From: Psychrobacter sp. JCM 18902
Lineage (GTDB): Bacteria; Pseudomonadota; Gammaproteobacteria; Pseudomonadales; Moraxellaceae
Length of the DNA: 64,000 nt
Reading direction: 5' to 3'
Assembly: GCF_904846615.1 (NCBI RefSeq)
Contig: NZ_CAJHBK010000001.1
Location: 2,976,001 to 3,040,000, forward strand
Under the pieces are notes generated by a model. The model ran no database searches. It saw only the letters and a program-made list of their open reading frames with translations, and was not told the origin of the DNA. Shown here piece by piece: positions 56,238 to 64,000 of the stretch. The translations under genes were made by a program, and so were the position numbers. Position 1 is the first letter of the stretch. The number at the start of each line of letters is the position of its first letter.

Positions 56238-57658
56238 GTTTTCCCTTTATTCTTATAGCCACTTTTGTCTTCAACCGTAATGCCTTGGAACTTAAGCGCT
56301 TTACTGGTGGTTTCCAACAGTTGTAACTCTTCTTCAATAAGCGTCAGCATTTCTTGCACATGCGGCAGTGCTTTACTACAAGCCGTAATCCCAAATTCAA
56401 TCTTATCTAGATAACTAGCAAGGGTGATATTCATTGCTTGACCATTGAAGACAATAGATGCAGGGTACAACGATTGTAAACGTGCACCATTCCAATATAG
56501 TGGTTTTTCAGAACCAGGCACATTAGAGATAATCAGGTTAAACGCCTGCTTTTTGGGAAATAGACTGGTCGCTAAGTTGATACCTTCCCAAGCATAGGCA
56601 ATCACGCTGTAGTTAATCACTTGGGCTTGATTCATGCGTCGAAAGCGGCGTTTGCCGTTATTCATACTGCGATGAATCAGTTTGATTCGGCTCAAAGGAT
56701 CATCTAAATGCGTGCCCAAATTGGCCAGTACAAAGGATAATTGATTGCCTGCCACACTGTCATCCGTACGCAGCGACATCGGTACAAAAGCAATGAGCGG
56801 CTTGCTAGGCAGCGCATCCATGGATATCAGGTAACGACGAATGGCACCCGCACATACCGCCAGCACCACATCGTTTTTACTGATATTTAGTCGCTCAGCA
56901 ATATCGTTAAAACGCTGAATATCATAAGACTGCGCGGCTATACGCCGTGATGCTGAGATACGTTTATTAAGCACACTCATCGGCGCATCAAAAGTACCGA
57001 CATAACTGTCATCACCATAATTTTTCAAATTATCCAGCAGTTCGGTAAATACAGGTTTAATGGTAGATATTTGCTCTTTAATGATGCGTAATGCGGAGCG
57101 CTCTTTGGGTAAAATCGCATCGACTTGATTGCGATGGCGTGCCATTAATGACCAAATCGGTAGCGTTACTGGCTCAGTGGGCGATTGCGATAATGATTTT
57201 TTGACAAGGCGCATGGCAGCAATGCCATCAACCAATGAATGGTGAATTTTGAAATATAGGGCAAAACGCTCAGGGTCGCCTTCATTTTCTGGTTGAATAC
57301 CTTCAATCACGTGACATTCCCACAATGGCATGGCACGATCCAACAGCCGACCATGCTCTCTTGAAACATACATCAACAATTCGCGAACCCGTGCAGGCTT
57401 TGGTAAGGCAACATGATGCAGGTGATGCTCAACATCAAAATGCTTGTCCTTTTTCCAAAAAGCCAAATGCTCAAGCACTTGGTTAAAAGGAAAGGTAGGC
57501 GACACATCAGAATCTTGCATTTGTTTGACCAATTGGCAAACAAAACCGCTACCCGCATTCTCTGGCAATTCGAATAGGAATAAACCTCCAACATGCATGG
57601 GCTGTTTACGCGACTCAAGAAGTAAAAACAACTGGTCGACTGCTGTGAGAAGCCGCAT
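56219..57658 (-). CDS. wax ester synthase/diacylglycerol acyltransferase (WS/DGAT)
   Basis: This encodes 479 aa with AAGGAT before the ATG. Transfers acyl groups from acyl-CoA to fatty alcohols or diacylglycerol, giving storage wax esters or triacylglycerol. Visible: MRLLTAVDQLFLLLESRKQP at the start, the catalytic HHSLVDG near residue 138 inside YFKIHHSLVDGIAAMRL, SNVPGSEKPLYWNG near 385 and LASYLDKIEFGI near 420. Resembles the Acinetobacter AtfA family. The C-terminal tail KGKTKKLAP is encoded in the terminator stem. Membrane associated. Confidence 0.9.
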   Translation of the reverse strand: MRLLTAVDQLFLLLESRKQPMHVGGLFLFELPENAGSGFVCQLVKQMQDSDVSPTFPFNQVLEHLAFWKKDKHFDVEHHLHHVALPKPARVRELLMYVSREHGRLLDRAMPLWECHVIEGIQPENEGDPERFALYFKIHHSLVDGIAAMRLVKKSLSQSPTEPVTLPIWSLMARHRNQVDAILPKERSALRIIKEQISTIKPVFTELLDNLKNYGDDSYVGTFDAPMSVLNKRISASRRIAAQSYDIQRFNDIAERLNISKNDVVLAVCAGAIRRYLISMDALPSKPLIAFVPMSLRTDDSVAGNQLSFVLANLGTHLDDPLSRIKLIHRSMNNGKRRFRRMNQAQVINYSVIAYAWEGINLATSLFPKKQAFNLIISNVPGSEKPLYWNGARLQSLYPASIVFNGQAMNITLASYLDKIEFGITACSKALPHVQEMLTLIEEELQLLETTSKALKFQGITVEDKSGYKNKGKTKKLAP

Positions 57659-57771
57659 AATAAATCCTTTTATGACGATAAGTTGAGTAAAAGTTACTTC
57701 TTTTATTATTATTTCATAGCTGACTTTTTATTAAATACTATCAATTTAATAATGGTCATTAAATTTAAAAA

Positions 57772-58596
57772 CTATTGAAAAAAGTATCCTGTTTGTGGTG
57801 AGCTGGCAGTCGCCATTTTACGCATTGGCATACGACCCGCCAAAAACGCCGCGCGCCCTGCCCAGATGGCATGCTTCATGGCATGAGCCATCATGACTGG
57901 GTTTTGCGCATTGGCAATCGCCGAATTCATCAGGACGCCATCACAGCCAAGCTCCATAGCCAGCGCTGCATCAGAGGCCGTGCCAACGCCTGCATCAACC
58001 AATACCGGTACTTTGGCATTCTCGATAATAAGACTGAGGGTGTGACGATTCAGCAAACCAAGACCTGAACCAATCAAGCTACCAAGTGGCATAATTGCCA
58101 CACAGCCCATACTTTCTAATTCTTGAGCGACGATAGGGTCGTCTGAGGTATAAACCATCACTTCAAAGCCGTCATCAATCAATACTTGGGCAGCTTTTAG
58201 CGTTTCTATCACATTCGGATAGAGGGTTTTTTCATCGCCCAATACTTCAAGCTTAACCAGATTATGCCCGCCTAACAACTCGCGAGCAAGCTTACAGGTA
58301 CGAATGGCAGTCTCGGCATCGAAACAACCAGCAGTGTTGGGTAAGATGGTGTATTTATCGGGGGAAATCACATCAAGTAGATTGGGCTCATTGCTGTTTT
58401 GACCAATATTGGTACGACGAATAGCAACGGTGACAATCTCTGCTGCCGACGCGCCAATGGCGGCGCCCGTTTCAGTCATATCCTTATACTTGCCCGTACC
58501 GACCAACAGGCGAGAAGAAAAAGTACGACTCCCGACCGTAAAAGTGTCTTGTAAAAGGGGCGTCGGATGAGTAGCAGTGCTTGTGTTCTCTGACAT
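57772..58596 (-). CDS. thiG: thiazole synthase
   Basis: This encodes 274 aa from the ATG at 58596 (the frame is open to 58626). Forms the thiazole phosphate of thiamine from DXP, ThiS-thiocarboxylate and dehydroglycine. [12 protein letters not shown] near residue 25, the Schiff-base lysine in [17 protein letters not shown] near 103, and [18 protein letters not shown] near 190 are visible. thiS is 25 kb away and no other thi gene is adjacent. WS/DGAT follows on the same strand beyond a short gap. Confidence 0.95.
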   Translation of the reverse strand: MSENTSTATHPTPLLQDTFTVGSRTFSSRLLVGTGKYKDMTETGAAIGASAAEIVTVAIRRTNIGQNSNEPNLLDVISPDKYTILPNTAGCFDAETAIRTCKLARELLGGHNLVKLEVLGDEKTLYPNVIETLKAAQVLIDDGFEVMVYTSDDPIVAQELESMGCVAIMPLGSLIGSGLGLLNRHTLSLIIENAKVPVLVDAGVGTASDAALAMELGCDGVLMNSAIANAQNPVMMAHAMKHAIWAGRAAFLAGRMPMRKMATASSPQTGYFFQ

Positions 58597-58757
58597 AACT
58601 GAAAATCCTAATGGCGAGTAAAACAAAATGCTATTATAACAAAATCATGCAATCTTACTTGCAGTCTTTTTTGGTTTAGCCAGTTAAGCATAATACGTTT
58701 GCCACGCTTTGACACGAGTTTCTTTCTGAGTTTATCTTTATTTATCAGGTCGCTTTT

Positions 58758-60311
58758 ATGATGCAACTGCCGTACAGTTTTGCGAAACGCCATCAAATTT
58801 TGGCCATACTTGCCATTGATCCTGAGCTGCCAGCGACTTTGGTGCTGACCAAAGCCACGCCATTATCAGCGATTAATGAGGCAGTGCGATTTTTACAGCA
58901 GCAAGGTGTACGCGGTGTGCCCACTTATGAAAGCATCAGCGCCGATGACTTTGAAAAGCGCATGAACGCCGCTTATGCAGGCAATACTGGTGAGTCGCAG
59001 CATATTGCCGCTGGGCTCGAAGACCATCCTGATCTTGATAGTTTGGCAGATAGTGTCCCTGAAACTGAAGATTTGATGGATCAACAAGATGATGCGCCTA
59101 TTATTCGTCTCATCAATGCATTGTTGTCCGAAGCCATACGTTTAAATGCCTCAGATATCCATATTGAAACCTTTGAAAAACGCTTGGTCGTTCGCTTTCG
59201 TGTTGACGGTGAATTAAAAGAAATTATCACGCCAAAACGCCAATTAGCGCCATTATTGGTGTCGCGTATCAAAGTCATGGCCAAGCTCGATATCGCCGAA
59301 AAGCGTGTGCCACAAGATGGACGTATCAGCTTGCGCTTGGCAGGTCGTGAGGTTGATGTGCGGGTATCGACATTGCCATCAAGCTTTGGTGAACGCGTGG
59401 TCATGCGTCTATTAGATAAGCAAGCAGGTCGCCTGAATATGACGTATTTAGGGCTGTCTGATAACGATTATAGTGAGCTAAAACGCTTGATTCATCGCCC
59501 ACACGGCATTATTTTGGTGACAGGGCCGACAGGTTCAGGGAAAACCACGACGCTATATTCAGCATTGACCGACCTCAATGACCAAACCCGCAATATCTTG
59601 ACCGCTGAAGATCCGATTGAGTTTCAGCTCGATGGCATTGGGCAAACGCAGGTCAATAATAAAGTCGATATGACCTTTGCCAAAAGTTTACGTGCGATGT
59701 TACGTCAAGATCCAGACGTGGTGATGGTTGGTGAGATTCGCGATTTAGAAACGGCAGAGATTGCCGTACAAGCGTCGCTTACTGGACATTTGGTTTTATC
59801 AACTTTACACACCAACACCGCCATTGGTGCCGTCACGCGTCTGCAAGATATGGGTGTTGAGCCATTTTTATTATCGTCATCACTGATTGGAGTCGTCGCC
59901 CAGCGCTTGGTGCGTACATTATGTACACATTGTCATGGTTGGCAAGTGGCTGATAGCGAACAGGCTAAATTATTCACTGAGATTGGTATTGTGCCAGTTT
60001 CAGAGAATGGCGCTAAAGTTTTGACAAATAAACCTATCAATTTACCCAAGCCAGTTGGCTGCGATAAATGCAATCAATCAGGATTTAAAGGGCGGACGGC
60101 AATATATGAAGTGGTGCCAGTTGATGATACCTTGCGCCGTATGATTCATAGTAATACCGCTGAGTATGAGCTAGAAGAGTACGCACGTCAGCAGACACCG
60201 TCGATTCGTGCGGATGGCCTACATAAAGTTATTGAGGGTCGTACGACGCTAGAGGAGGTGCTACGCGTGACGAAAGAGAGCGCCTTAGTTGATGACACGA
60301 TACTTGTATAG
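58758..60311 (+). CDS. gspE: GspE/PilB-type secretion ATPase (type II secretion)
   Basis: This encodes 517 aa. Motor ATPase of type II secretion or type IV pili. An N-terminal domain of about 100 residues, then FRVDGELKEI near 150, Walker A GPTGSGKTTTLYSAL near residue 256, the Asp box EDPIEFQLDGIGQTQVN, Walker B and LSTLHTNTAIGAVTRLQDMG, then the tetracysteine zinc loop CTHC near 391 and CDKC near 434. The build fits GspE better than PilB because the N-terminal region is short. No other gsp genes in the window. Confidence 0.88.
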   Translation: MMQLPYSFAKRHQILAILAIDPELPATLVLTKATPLSAINEAVRFLQQQGVRGVPTYESISADDFEKRMNAAYAGNTGESQHIAAGLEDHPDLDSLADSVPETEDLMDQQDDAPIIRLINALLSEAIRLNASDIHIETFEKRLVVRFRVDGELKEIITPKRQLAPLLVSRIKVMAKLDIAEKRVPQDGRISLRLAGREVDVRVSTLPSSFGERVVMRLLDKQAGRLNMTYLGLSDNDYSELKRLIHRPHGIILVTGPTGSGKTTTLYSALTDLNDQTRNILTAEDPIEFQLDGIGQTQVNNKVDMTFAKSLRAMLRQDPDVVMVGEIRDLETAEIAVQASLTGHLVLSTLHTNTAIGAVTRLQDMGVEPFLLSSSLIGVVAQRLVRTLCTHCHGWQVADSEQAKLFTEIGIVPVSENGAKVLTNKPINLPKPVGCDKCNQSGFKGRTAIYEVVPVDDTLRRMIHSNTAEYELEEYARQQTPSIRADGLHKVIEGRTTLEEVLRVTKESALVDDTILV

Positions 60312-60370
60312 AATGCCTAGAGTGAATAATTGTTTTATCTATCTTAGACAATGGGTATGTATAGCAAATA

Positions 60371-60401
60371 AAAAATAACTGGCTATGGCAGCCAGTTATT
60401 T
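60371..60401 (-). terminator. terminator between gspE and ridA (mainly for ridA)
   Basis: A perfect 10-bp stem AATAACTGGC/GCCAGTTATT; the minus strand continues TTTTTTA. The plus strand has a weaker T run, so it may work both ways. Confidence 0.8.
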
Positions 60402-60483
60402 GATGGTCATCCTTTACTGCTTTCACTGCTTCAGGGTTTTTAACACTTAAGTGCTTTTAATCATTTAACGTGTGATATCGTTA

Positions 60484-60972
60484 TTATTTTGCAGCGATGC
60501 ATTCAACTTCAACACTGGCACCTGCCGCCAATTCAGCGACGCCAAACGCTGAACGTACTGGATAAGGTTTGGCCAATTCTGCTTTATAGACTTTATTAAA
60601 ATAGTCAAAGTCATCCATGTCTGTCAGCATCGCCATACATTTGACGATGTCTGATTTTTGATAACCGTACTTTAACAAGGTTGCACTAATATTATCCAGT
60701 GCTTGCTTGGTTTCGGCTTTGACACCACCTTTGACCAATTTGCCATCTTTAAAACCAATTTGTCCAGACATGTATAGCGTATCGCCCACACGTACGGCTT
60801 CTGAAAAAGGATAATTGCCACCATCACCAAGGAACACAGGGCTAGATTTAGTGATGTTTGCAGTATTTGAGGTTGGGGCAGCATTCGCTGTCATAGCAAG
60901 CCCTAGTGAGCACGCGCCCACTATTAACGCCTTAGTTAGGTTGGCGGTCAATTTATGGGTAATCTTGGACAT
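60484..60972 (-). CDS. RidA-family protein with signal peptide
   Basis: This encodes 162 aa from the ATG at 60972, with AAGGAG before it (the frame is open to 61035). The first 32 residues are a signal peptide (LTKALIVGACSLGLAMTANAA), so the protein is exported. The RidA domain follows: ETKQALDNISATLLKYGY, YPVRSAFGVAELAAGASVEVECIAA. The arginine in VRSAF and the glutamate near the end are in the positions used by enamine/imine deaminases. Usual RidA proteins are cytoplasmic, about 128 aa. The physiological substrate in the periplasm is unknown. Confidence 0.85.
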   Translation of the reverse strand: MSKITHKLTANLTKALIVGACSLGLAMTANAAPTSNTANITKSSPVFLGDGGNYPFSEAVRVGDTLYMSGQIGFKDGKLVKGGVKAETKQALDNISATLLKYGYQKSDIVKCMAMLTDMDDFDYFNKVYKAELAKPYPVRSAFGVAELAAGASVEVECIAAK

Positions 60973-61090
60973 CGTTGTCTCCTTATTATAAGTTTTTTTC
61001 ACAATTTTTTTAAATTCACTATACAAGTTTAACAAACATAATGTCTCATCACACTAGATGACACATTATGTCTTACTTATGCTTAACCAG

Positions 61091-61792
61091 TTATTGGTCG
61101 TTTTGCTCAGGTTCGACTTCTGTTTTAGATTCAGTGTCAGCTTCTAGCGGCTTTTCGCTGGTCTTGCCTTGACGGCGGGCTTCTAATTCAGACTTAGGAA
61201 TCCAAGCCCATGTCATCTTAACCACGATAGGGTCACGATCACTGTCAGATTCACGGTCATGAATGACGCACGGAATTACCATTTCGCCTTTTGGTGTATT
61301 TAGGATATCTAAGCGCTGCTCATCCGATAAAGACGCCACTGCTGCAATTTGACCTTTTTTAATCGGGCGATAAAAATTAACCGAGTACGATTTAATCAAT
61401 AGTACGCGGTCAGAGGGTAGGTTTAAACCCAGAATAAAACCGGTTGCTGTTTCGGCAAGTAAGGTAATGGCGACCGCATGAATAGAGCCAATATGATTTT
61501 GCACTGCTTTGGTGTTGTTTAAGCTCACCACGACTTGGTTGGGTTCGACCGTTTCATAATAGACGCCCGTTGTGCCCACATATGGCACCACTTTACCAAA
61601 GGCTTTGGATAAAATGCTCGAGCGTGCGCTGGCAGGTAAGTATTTGGTAACAGATAACAGTTTGGTGAATTGATTGCTGATGGGCTTGAGCGTGCTGTTG
61701 GGTTTTTCGACGGGCGATCTTGTGCTGTCAGAGGTTTTGGCTGGCAATTTATTGGTTAGCTTGCTAGGGAGTTTTTTTAATAATCCTGACAT
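61091..61792 (-). CDS. DUF4442 hotdog-fold protein (PaaI-like thioesterase)
   Basis: This encodes 233 aa with AAGGAA before the ATG. The hotdog part runs from about residue 80: VVSLNNTKAVQNHIGSIHAV, LLAETATGFILG and VNFYRPIKKGQIAAVASL. It belongs to the DUF4442/acyl-CoA thioesterase-like group; catalytic residues cannot be assigned. The first 60 residues are basic and Ser/Lys/Pro-rich, the last 30 acidic; neither is known in the family. Not obviously part of an operon. Confidence 0.82.
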   Translation of the reverse strand: MSGLLKKLPSKLTNKLPAKTSDSTRSPVEKPNSTLKPISNQFTKLLSVTKYLPASARSSILSKAFGKVVPYVGTTGVYYETVEPNQVVVSLNNTKAVQNHIGSIHAVAITLLAETATGFILGLNLPSDRVLLIKSYSVNFYRPIKKGQIAAVASLSDEQRLDILNTPKGEMVIPCVIHDRESDSDRDPIVVKMTWAWIPKSELEARRQGKTSEKPLEADTESKTEVEPEQNDQ

Positions 61793-62114
61793 ACAAAATT
61801 CCTTAATGTAGATAGATTAGATGACGCTTTGAGTGTTACATATTTCATCATAGCAGCTGATAGGATGCCTATTGTGTAAGCTGCTATGTTCACTATGGTA
61901 CATTAACCGCCGTCTGCCTACTATTATTAGCATGAACTGCTGCGCTTATAAAATAGGGCTAACGTAATGATACTCTAGATGCTAGGAATACTATCGCTCA
62001 AAGCACTATCGTATCACTCAGATGCTTTCATAAACAGTGCTGCTGGATGCCATAAAGACAGCCACGCTATAATGATGACATTTTAGCGTATCTTATTGAT
62101 TATTTCCTTTTTCT
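61793..62114. promoter_or_regulatory. divergent region before mcrB with a nested inverted repeat
   Basis: Perfect 10-bp inverted repeats CATAGCAGCT (61849-61858) and AGCTGCTATG (61879-61888) enclose a smaller TAGG/CCTA pair, so the stretch can form one long hairpin. A perfect TATAAT lies at 62068-62073, 42 bp before the mcrB ATG, without a good -35. Nothing else is recognised. Confidence 0.45.
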
Positions 62115-63587
62115 ATGCTGGATGAAGCTATGCCTGACACGTCAATTCATGCGCCGACCAATATCATTTATACAGGCGTTGCTGGTACGGGGAAAACCTA
62201 TCGACTGTTACAAATTGCTAAGCGATATACCGACTATCTGCCGAGAGCCGATGAGGCAGATATGTTGGGGCAGCTATTGCAAGAGCTTAGCTGGCGTGAA
62301 ATCGTATGCTTGGTACTTTTGGATTTCCAATCTAAACACCAAGACTTGGTAAAAGTGCCTGAAATCGTCAATCATGCGTTCTTTGTCGCGAAAGCGGCGC
62401 AGAATGCACGCGAAAAAAACTTAAGCAATACGGCTTGGTCTGTCCTTCAAATGCATAGCCCTACCAATTCAAAAACTGTGACTTATAAAAACCGTGCCAG
62501 CCAAGCCTATTTTGATAAAGATGAGGGTGGTGCGTGGTATTTGCTGCCAGAAAGCTTTGAGTTATTAACAGAGCTATCGCAGCAACTTGCCGAATTTCAG
62601 CAAGCGCAGCGTGATAACAGTGTCAACCAAAGCCAAGCAAACCCAAATAAAGGTTTTAGCCAGCAGCGTTTTACCATGGTCAGCTTCCATCAAGCGTATG
62701 GCTATGAAGAGTTTGTCGAAGGCATTCGTCCTGTCATGGCAGCGTCTAATCATACAATGAATAGCTCATCTCAAATGAATTACGCCATTCAGGATGGTGC
62801 ATTCTTAAAATTGTGTCAACGGGCAGCAAATGATCCAGAGCAGTGTTATGCCATTTTAATTGATGAGATCAATCGCGCCAACGTGTCACGAGTATTTGGC
62901 GAGCTACTCAGTCTAATTGAGCCAGACAAACGGGCTGGCATGGCAAACGCGATGACTGTTCATTTGGCCTATTCTGGACGGGCTTTTAGCATCCCTGCCA
63001 ACATCGATATTTATGCCACGATGAACACCCAAGATCACTCGTTAGCACCACTTGATATGGCATTACGTCGGCGCTTTCGTTTTATCGAATGTCCACCGCA
63101 ACCAGAATTATTACCTATTATTCATGTACCCCAAAACTCAGAAACTGACAGTCCAGCAACGGTAGATTTGGCAAAGCTCTTAGCTGGTTTGAATAATCGC
63201 ATCACGCAAACATTGGGAATGGAAGCGCAGTTGGGTCATGCTTTTTTATGGTCAGTGACGGATCTGGGACAATTGCAAGCGGTGTTGGTCGAACAAATCA
63301 TTCCGCAGTTAATGCAAGCGACGGGTGGGCAAGAGGGTACTTTGCAATATATCTTTAGAGACGAGCAGCAGCCACTGCGAGCGCAGTTTATTCATGATAG
63401 CCATGCATCGATCAATAATAGTGTGAATGACCAAGTGAATGCTAATAGTCAAAATCCGCTGTTTACTGGTCAAAACGCATTTTTCGGTCAGTCTATGAGC
63501 ACAGCTGGCTATAGGATAAATACCGACCTCATCGCAAGGGTAGGCGAGTTTGCCAAACCCACTGTCTATCAACGTTTATATCCATAA
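62115..63587 (+). CDS. mcrB: McrB-like AAA+ GTPase/ATPase, N-terminally unusual
   Basis: This encodes 490 aa. McrB is the motor subunit of the type IV restriction enzyme McrBC. Walker A is GVAGTGKT at residues 21-28, so the DNA-binding domain that precedes it in E. coli McrB is absent. Walker B is ILIDEINRANVSRVFGE near 250, the McrB signature is ATMNTQDHSLAPLDMALRRR near 305. Between Walker A and B lie about 140 extra residues with LSWREIVCLVLLDF, TAWSVLQMHS and DEGGAWYLLPE, which looks like a winged-helix domain. mcrC follows 12 bp after the stop in the same frame. An ATG at 62130 is an alternative. Confidence 0.88.
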   Translation: MLDEAMPDTSIHAPTNIIYTGVAGTGKTYRLLQIAKRYTDYLPRADEADMLGQLLQELSWREIVCLVLLDFQSKHQDLVKVPEIVNHAFFVAKAAQNAREKNLSNTAWSVLQMHSPTNSKTVTYKNRASQAYFDKDEGGAWYLLPESFELLTELSQQLAEFQQAQRDNSVNQSQANPNKGFSQQRFTMVSFHQAYGYEEFVEGIRPVMAASNHTMNSSSQMNYAIQDGAFLKLCQRAANDPEQCYAILIDEINRANVSRVFGELLSLIEPDKRAGMANAMTVHLAYSGRAFSIPANIDIYATMNTQDHSLAPLDMALRRRFRFIECPPQPELLPIIHVPQNSETDSPATVDLAKLLAGLNNRITQTLGMEAQLGHAFLWSVTDLGQLQAVLVEQIIPQLMQATGGQEGTLQYIFRDEQQPLRAQFIHDSHASINNSVNDQVNANSQNPLFTGQNAFFGQSMSTAGYRINTDLIARVGEFAKPTVYQRLYP

Positions 63588-63599
63588 AGGTGTTCAGCG

Positions 63600-64000
63600 T
63601 TGATAAATAATAGCTTCAGTCATAAAGTCATAGCCAATAATATTTATAGTGCCAACGTTAATGCATTTGATGTAAATACCATCACGGTGTTTGAGCATCA
63701 GCGTCTAACAGCGCATGACTTCTTACGGGTATCTGATTTCCATTGGTTGATGGCGCAAGAGTTTGCGGTATTTAGCATTAAGCGCAGACAAGGACAGTGG
63801 CAGTTAAAAGTCGGACATTATATAGGGATTATTTTACTGCCTAGCGGCATGACGCTTGAGATATTACCCAAACTCGTGGCAAAAACTTCTAGCGATCAAG
63901 TCGCGCAGCAATCATACCTTTCACAGAATGCCAGTCATCGCCATGCCAGCCATCGCCCCGATATCAGGCAAACTCGCCAATGGGTGCAGGACATGCTATC
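63600..64000 (+). CDS. mcrC: McrC-like restriction subunit, N-terminal part (3' end outside window)
   Basis: The frame starts at TTG 63600, 7 nt after AAAGGTG, and is open to the right edge (133 codons visible). It is in the same frame as mcrB, 12 bp after its stop. The wording LKVGHYIGIILLPSGMTLEILPKL near residue 65-88 matches the N-terminal domain of McrC, which activates McrB hydrolysis. The C-terminal PD-(D/E)xK nuclease domain is outside the window. The unusual TTG start and tight spacing suggest coupled translation. Confidence 0.8.
   Translation, partial: MINNSFSHKVIANNIYSANVNAFDVNTITVFEHQRLTAHDFLRVSDFHWLMAQEFAVFSIKRRQGQWQLKVGHYIGIILLPSGMTLEILPKLVAKTSSDQVAQQSYLSQNASHRHASHRPDIRQTRQWVQDML

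Noticed and set aside
57659..57771. TPP riboswitch candidate near thiG
   Set aside because: No THI-box wording here, upstream of thiG, or upstream of thiS.

Overview
The window looks like ordinary chromosome from a Psychrobacter-like member of the Moraxellaceae (Gammaproteobacteria). The evidence is gene content and protein style: a long acidic RpoN, a WS/DGAT acyltransferase, a free-standing lysA-dapF-xerC block, ackA-pta, MetR next to potGHI, moderate to low GC, and small AT-rich foldback repeats between genes. No rRNA, intact tRNA, CRISPR array, complete prophage or transposase gene is visible. About 60 protein-coding genes are supported. The species assignment is inference.

Layout. 1-6.5 kb: end of acs, an FAD oxidoreductase, an MgtC-like membrane protein, two tandem 81-83 aa paralogues of unknown function, an 800-bp gene-free stretch with a 20-bp tandem repeat and a possible minus-strand small RNA, pgsA, a 267-bp foldback element, a lipoprotein and a PNPOx-fold protein. 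7-11 kb: purL. 11.2-13.2 kb: an AT-rich accessory pocket with an HTH-ImmA/IrrE metallopeptidase gene overlapping a 240-aa gene of unknown function, plus a 58-aa gene. 13.3-24 kb (mostly minus strand): kbl-tdh, pdxJ, a lipoprotein amidase, a MOSC protein, nadD-rsfS and ackA-pta. 24.6-28.6 kb: lptM-like, lysA, dapF, xerC. 28.6-41 kb: a nitrilase, rpoN, hpf, thiS, a DUF423 protein, rpoH, a TusA-like protein, a BepA-like protease, yqeY, rpsU, two lipoproteins (one a cytochrome), tsaD, crcB. 41-43 kb: small secreted proteins, one with an apparent premature stop, and a possible gene relic. 43-50 kb: metR, potG-H-I without potF, carbonic anhydrase, gloA, MscS, cytochrome c'. 50-62 kb: ribA-hemF, dxs, suhB, WS/DGAT, thiG, a GspE-type ATPase, an exported RidA and a hotdog protein. 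62-64 kb: the start of an McrBC-type restriction locus that runs off the window.

How the genes work together. rpoN, rpoH, hpf, rsfS and rpsU serve transcription and translation control. acs, ackA and pta handle acetate and acetyl-CoA. kbl and tdh convert threonine to glycine and acetyl-CoA. lysA and dapF complete the DAP/lysine route. thiS and thiG act together although they are 25 kb apart. dxs supplies DXP for isoprenoids and for ThiG, and also for PdxJ. The least understood parts are the ImmA/IrrE pair and the McrB homologue, which lacks the usual N-terminal DNA-binding domain and carries a winged-helix-like insert. Intergenic DNA holds three kinds of foldback repeat: a 267-bp element with 21-bp perfect ends, two 108-bp copies of a second type, and degenerate ends of a third.
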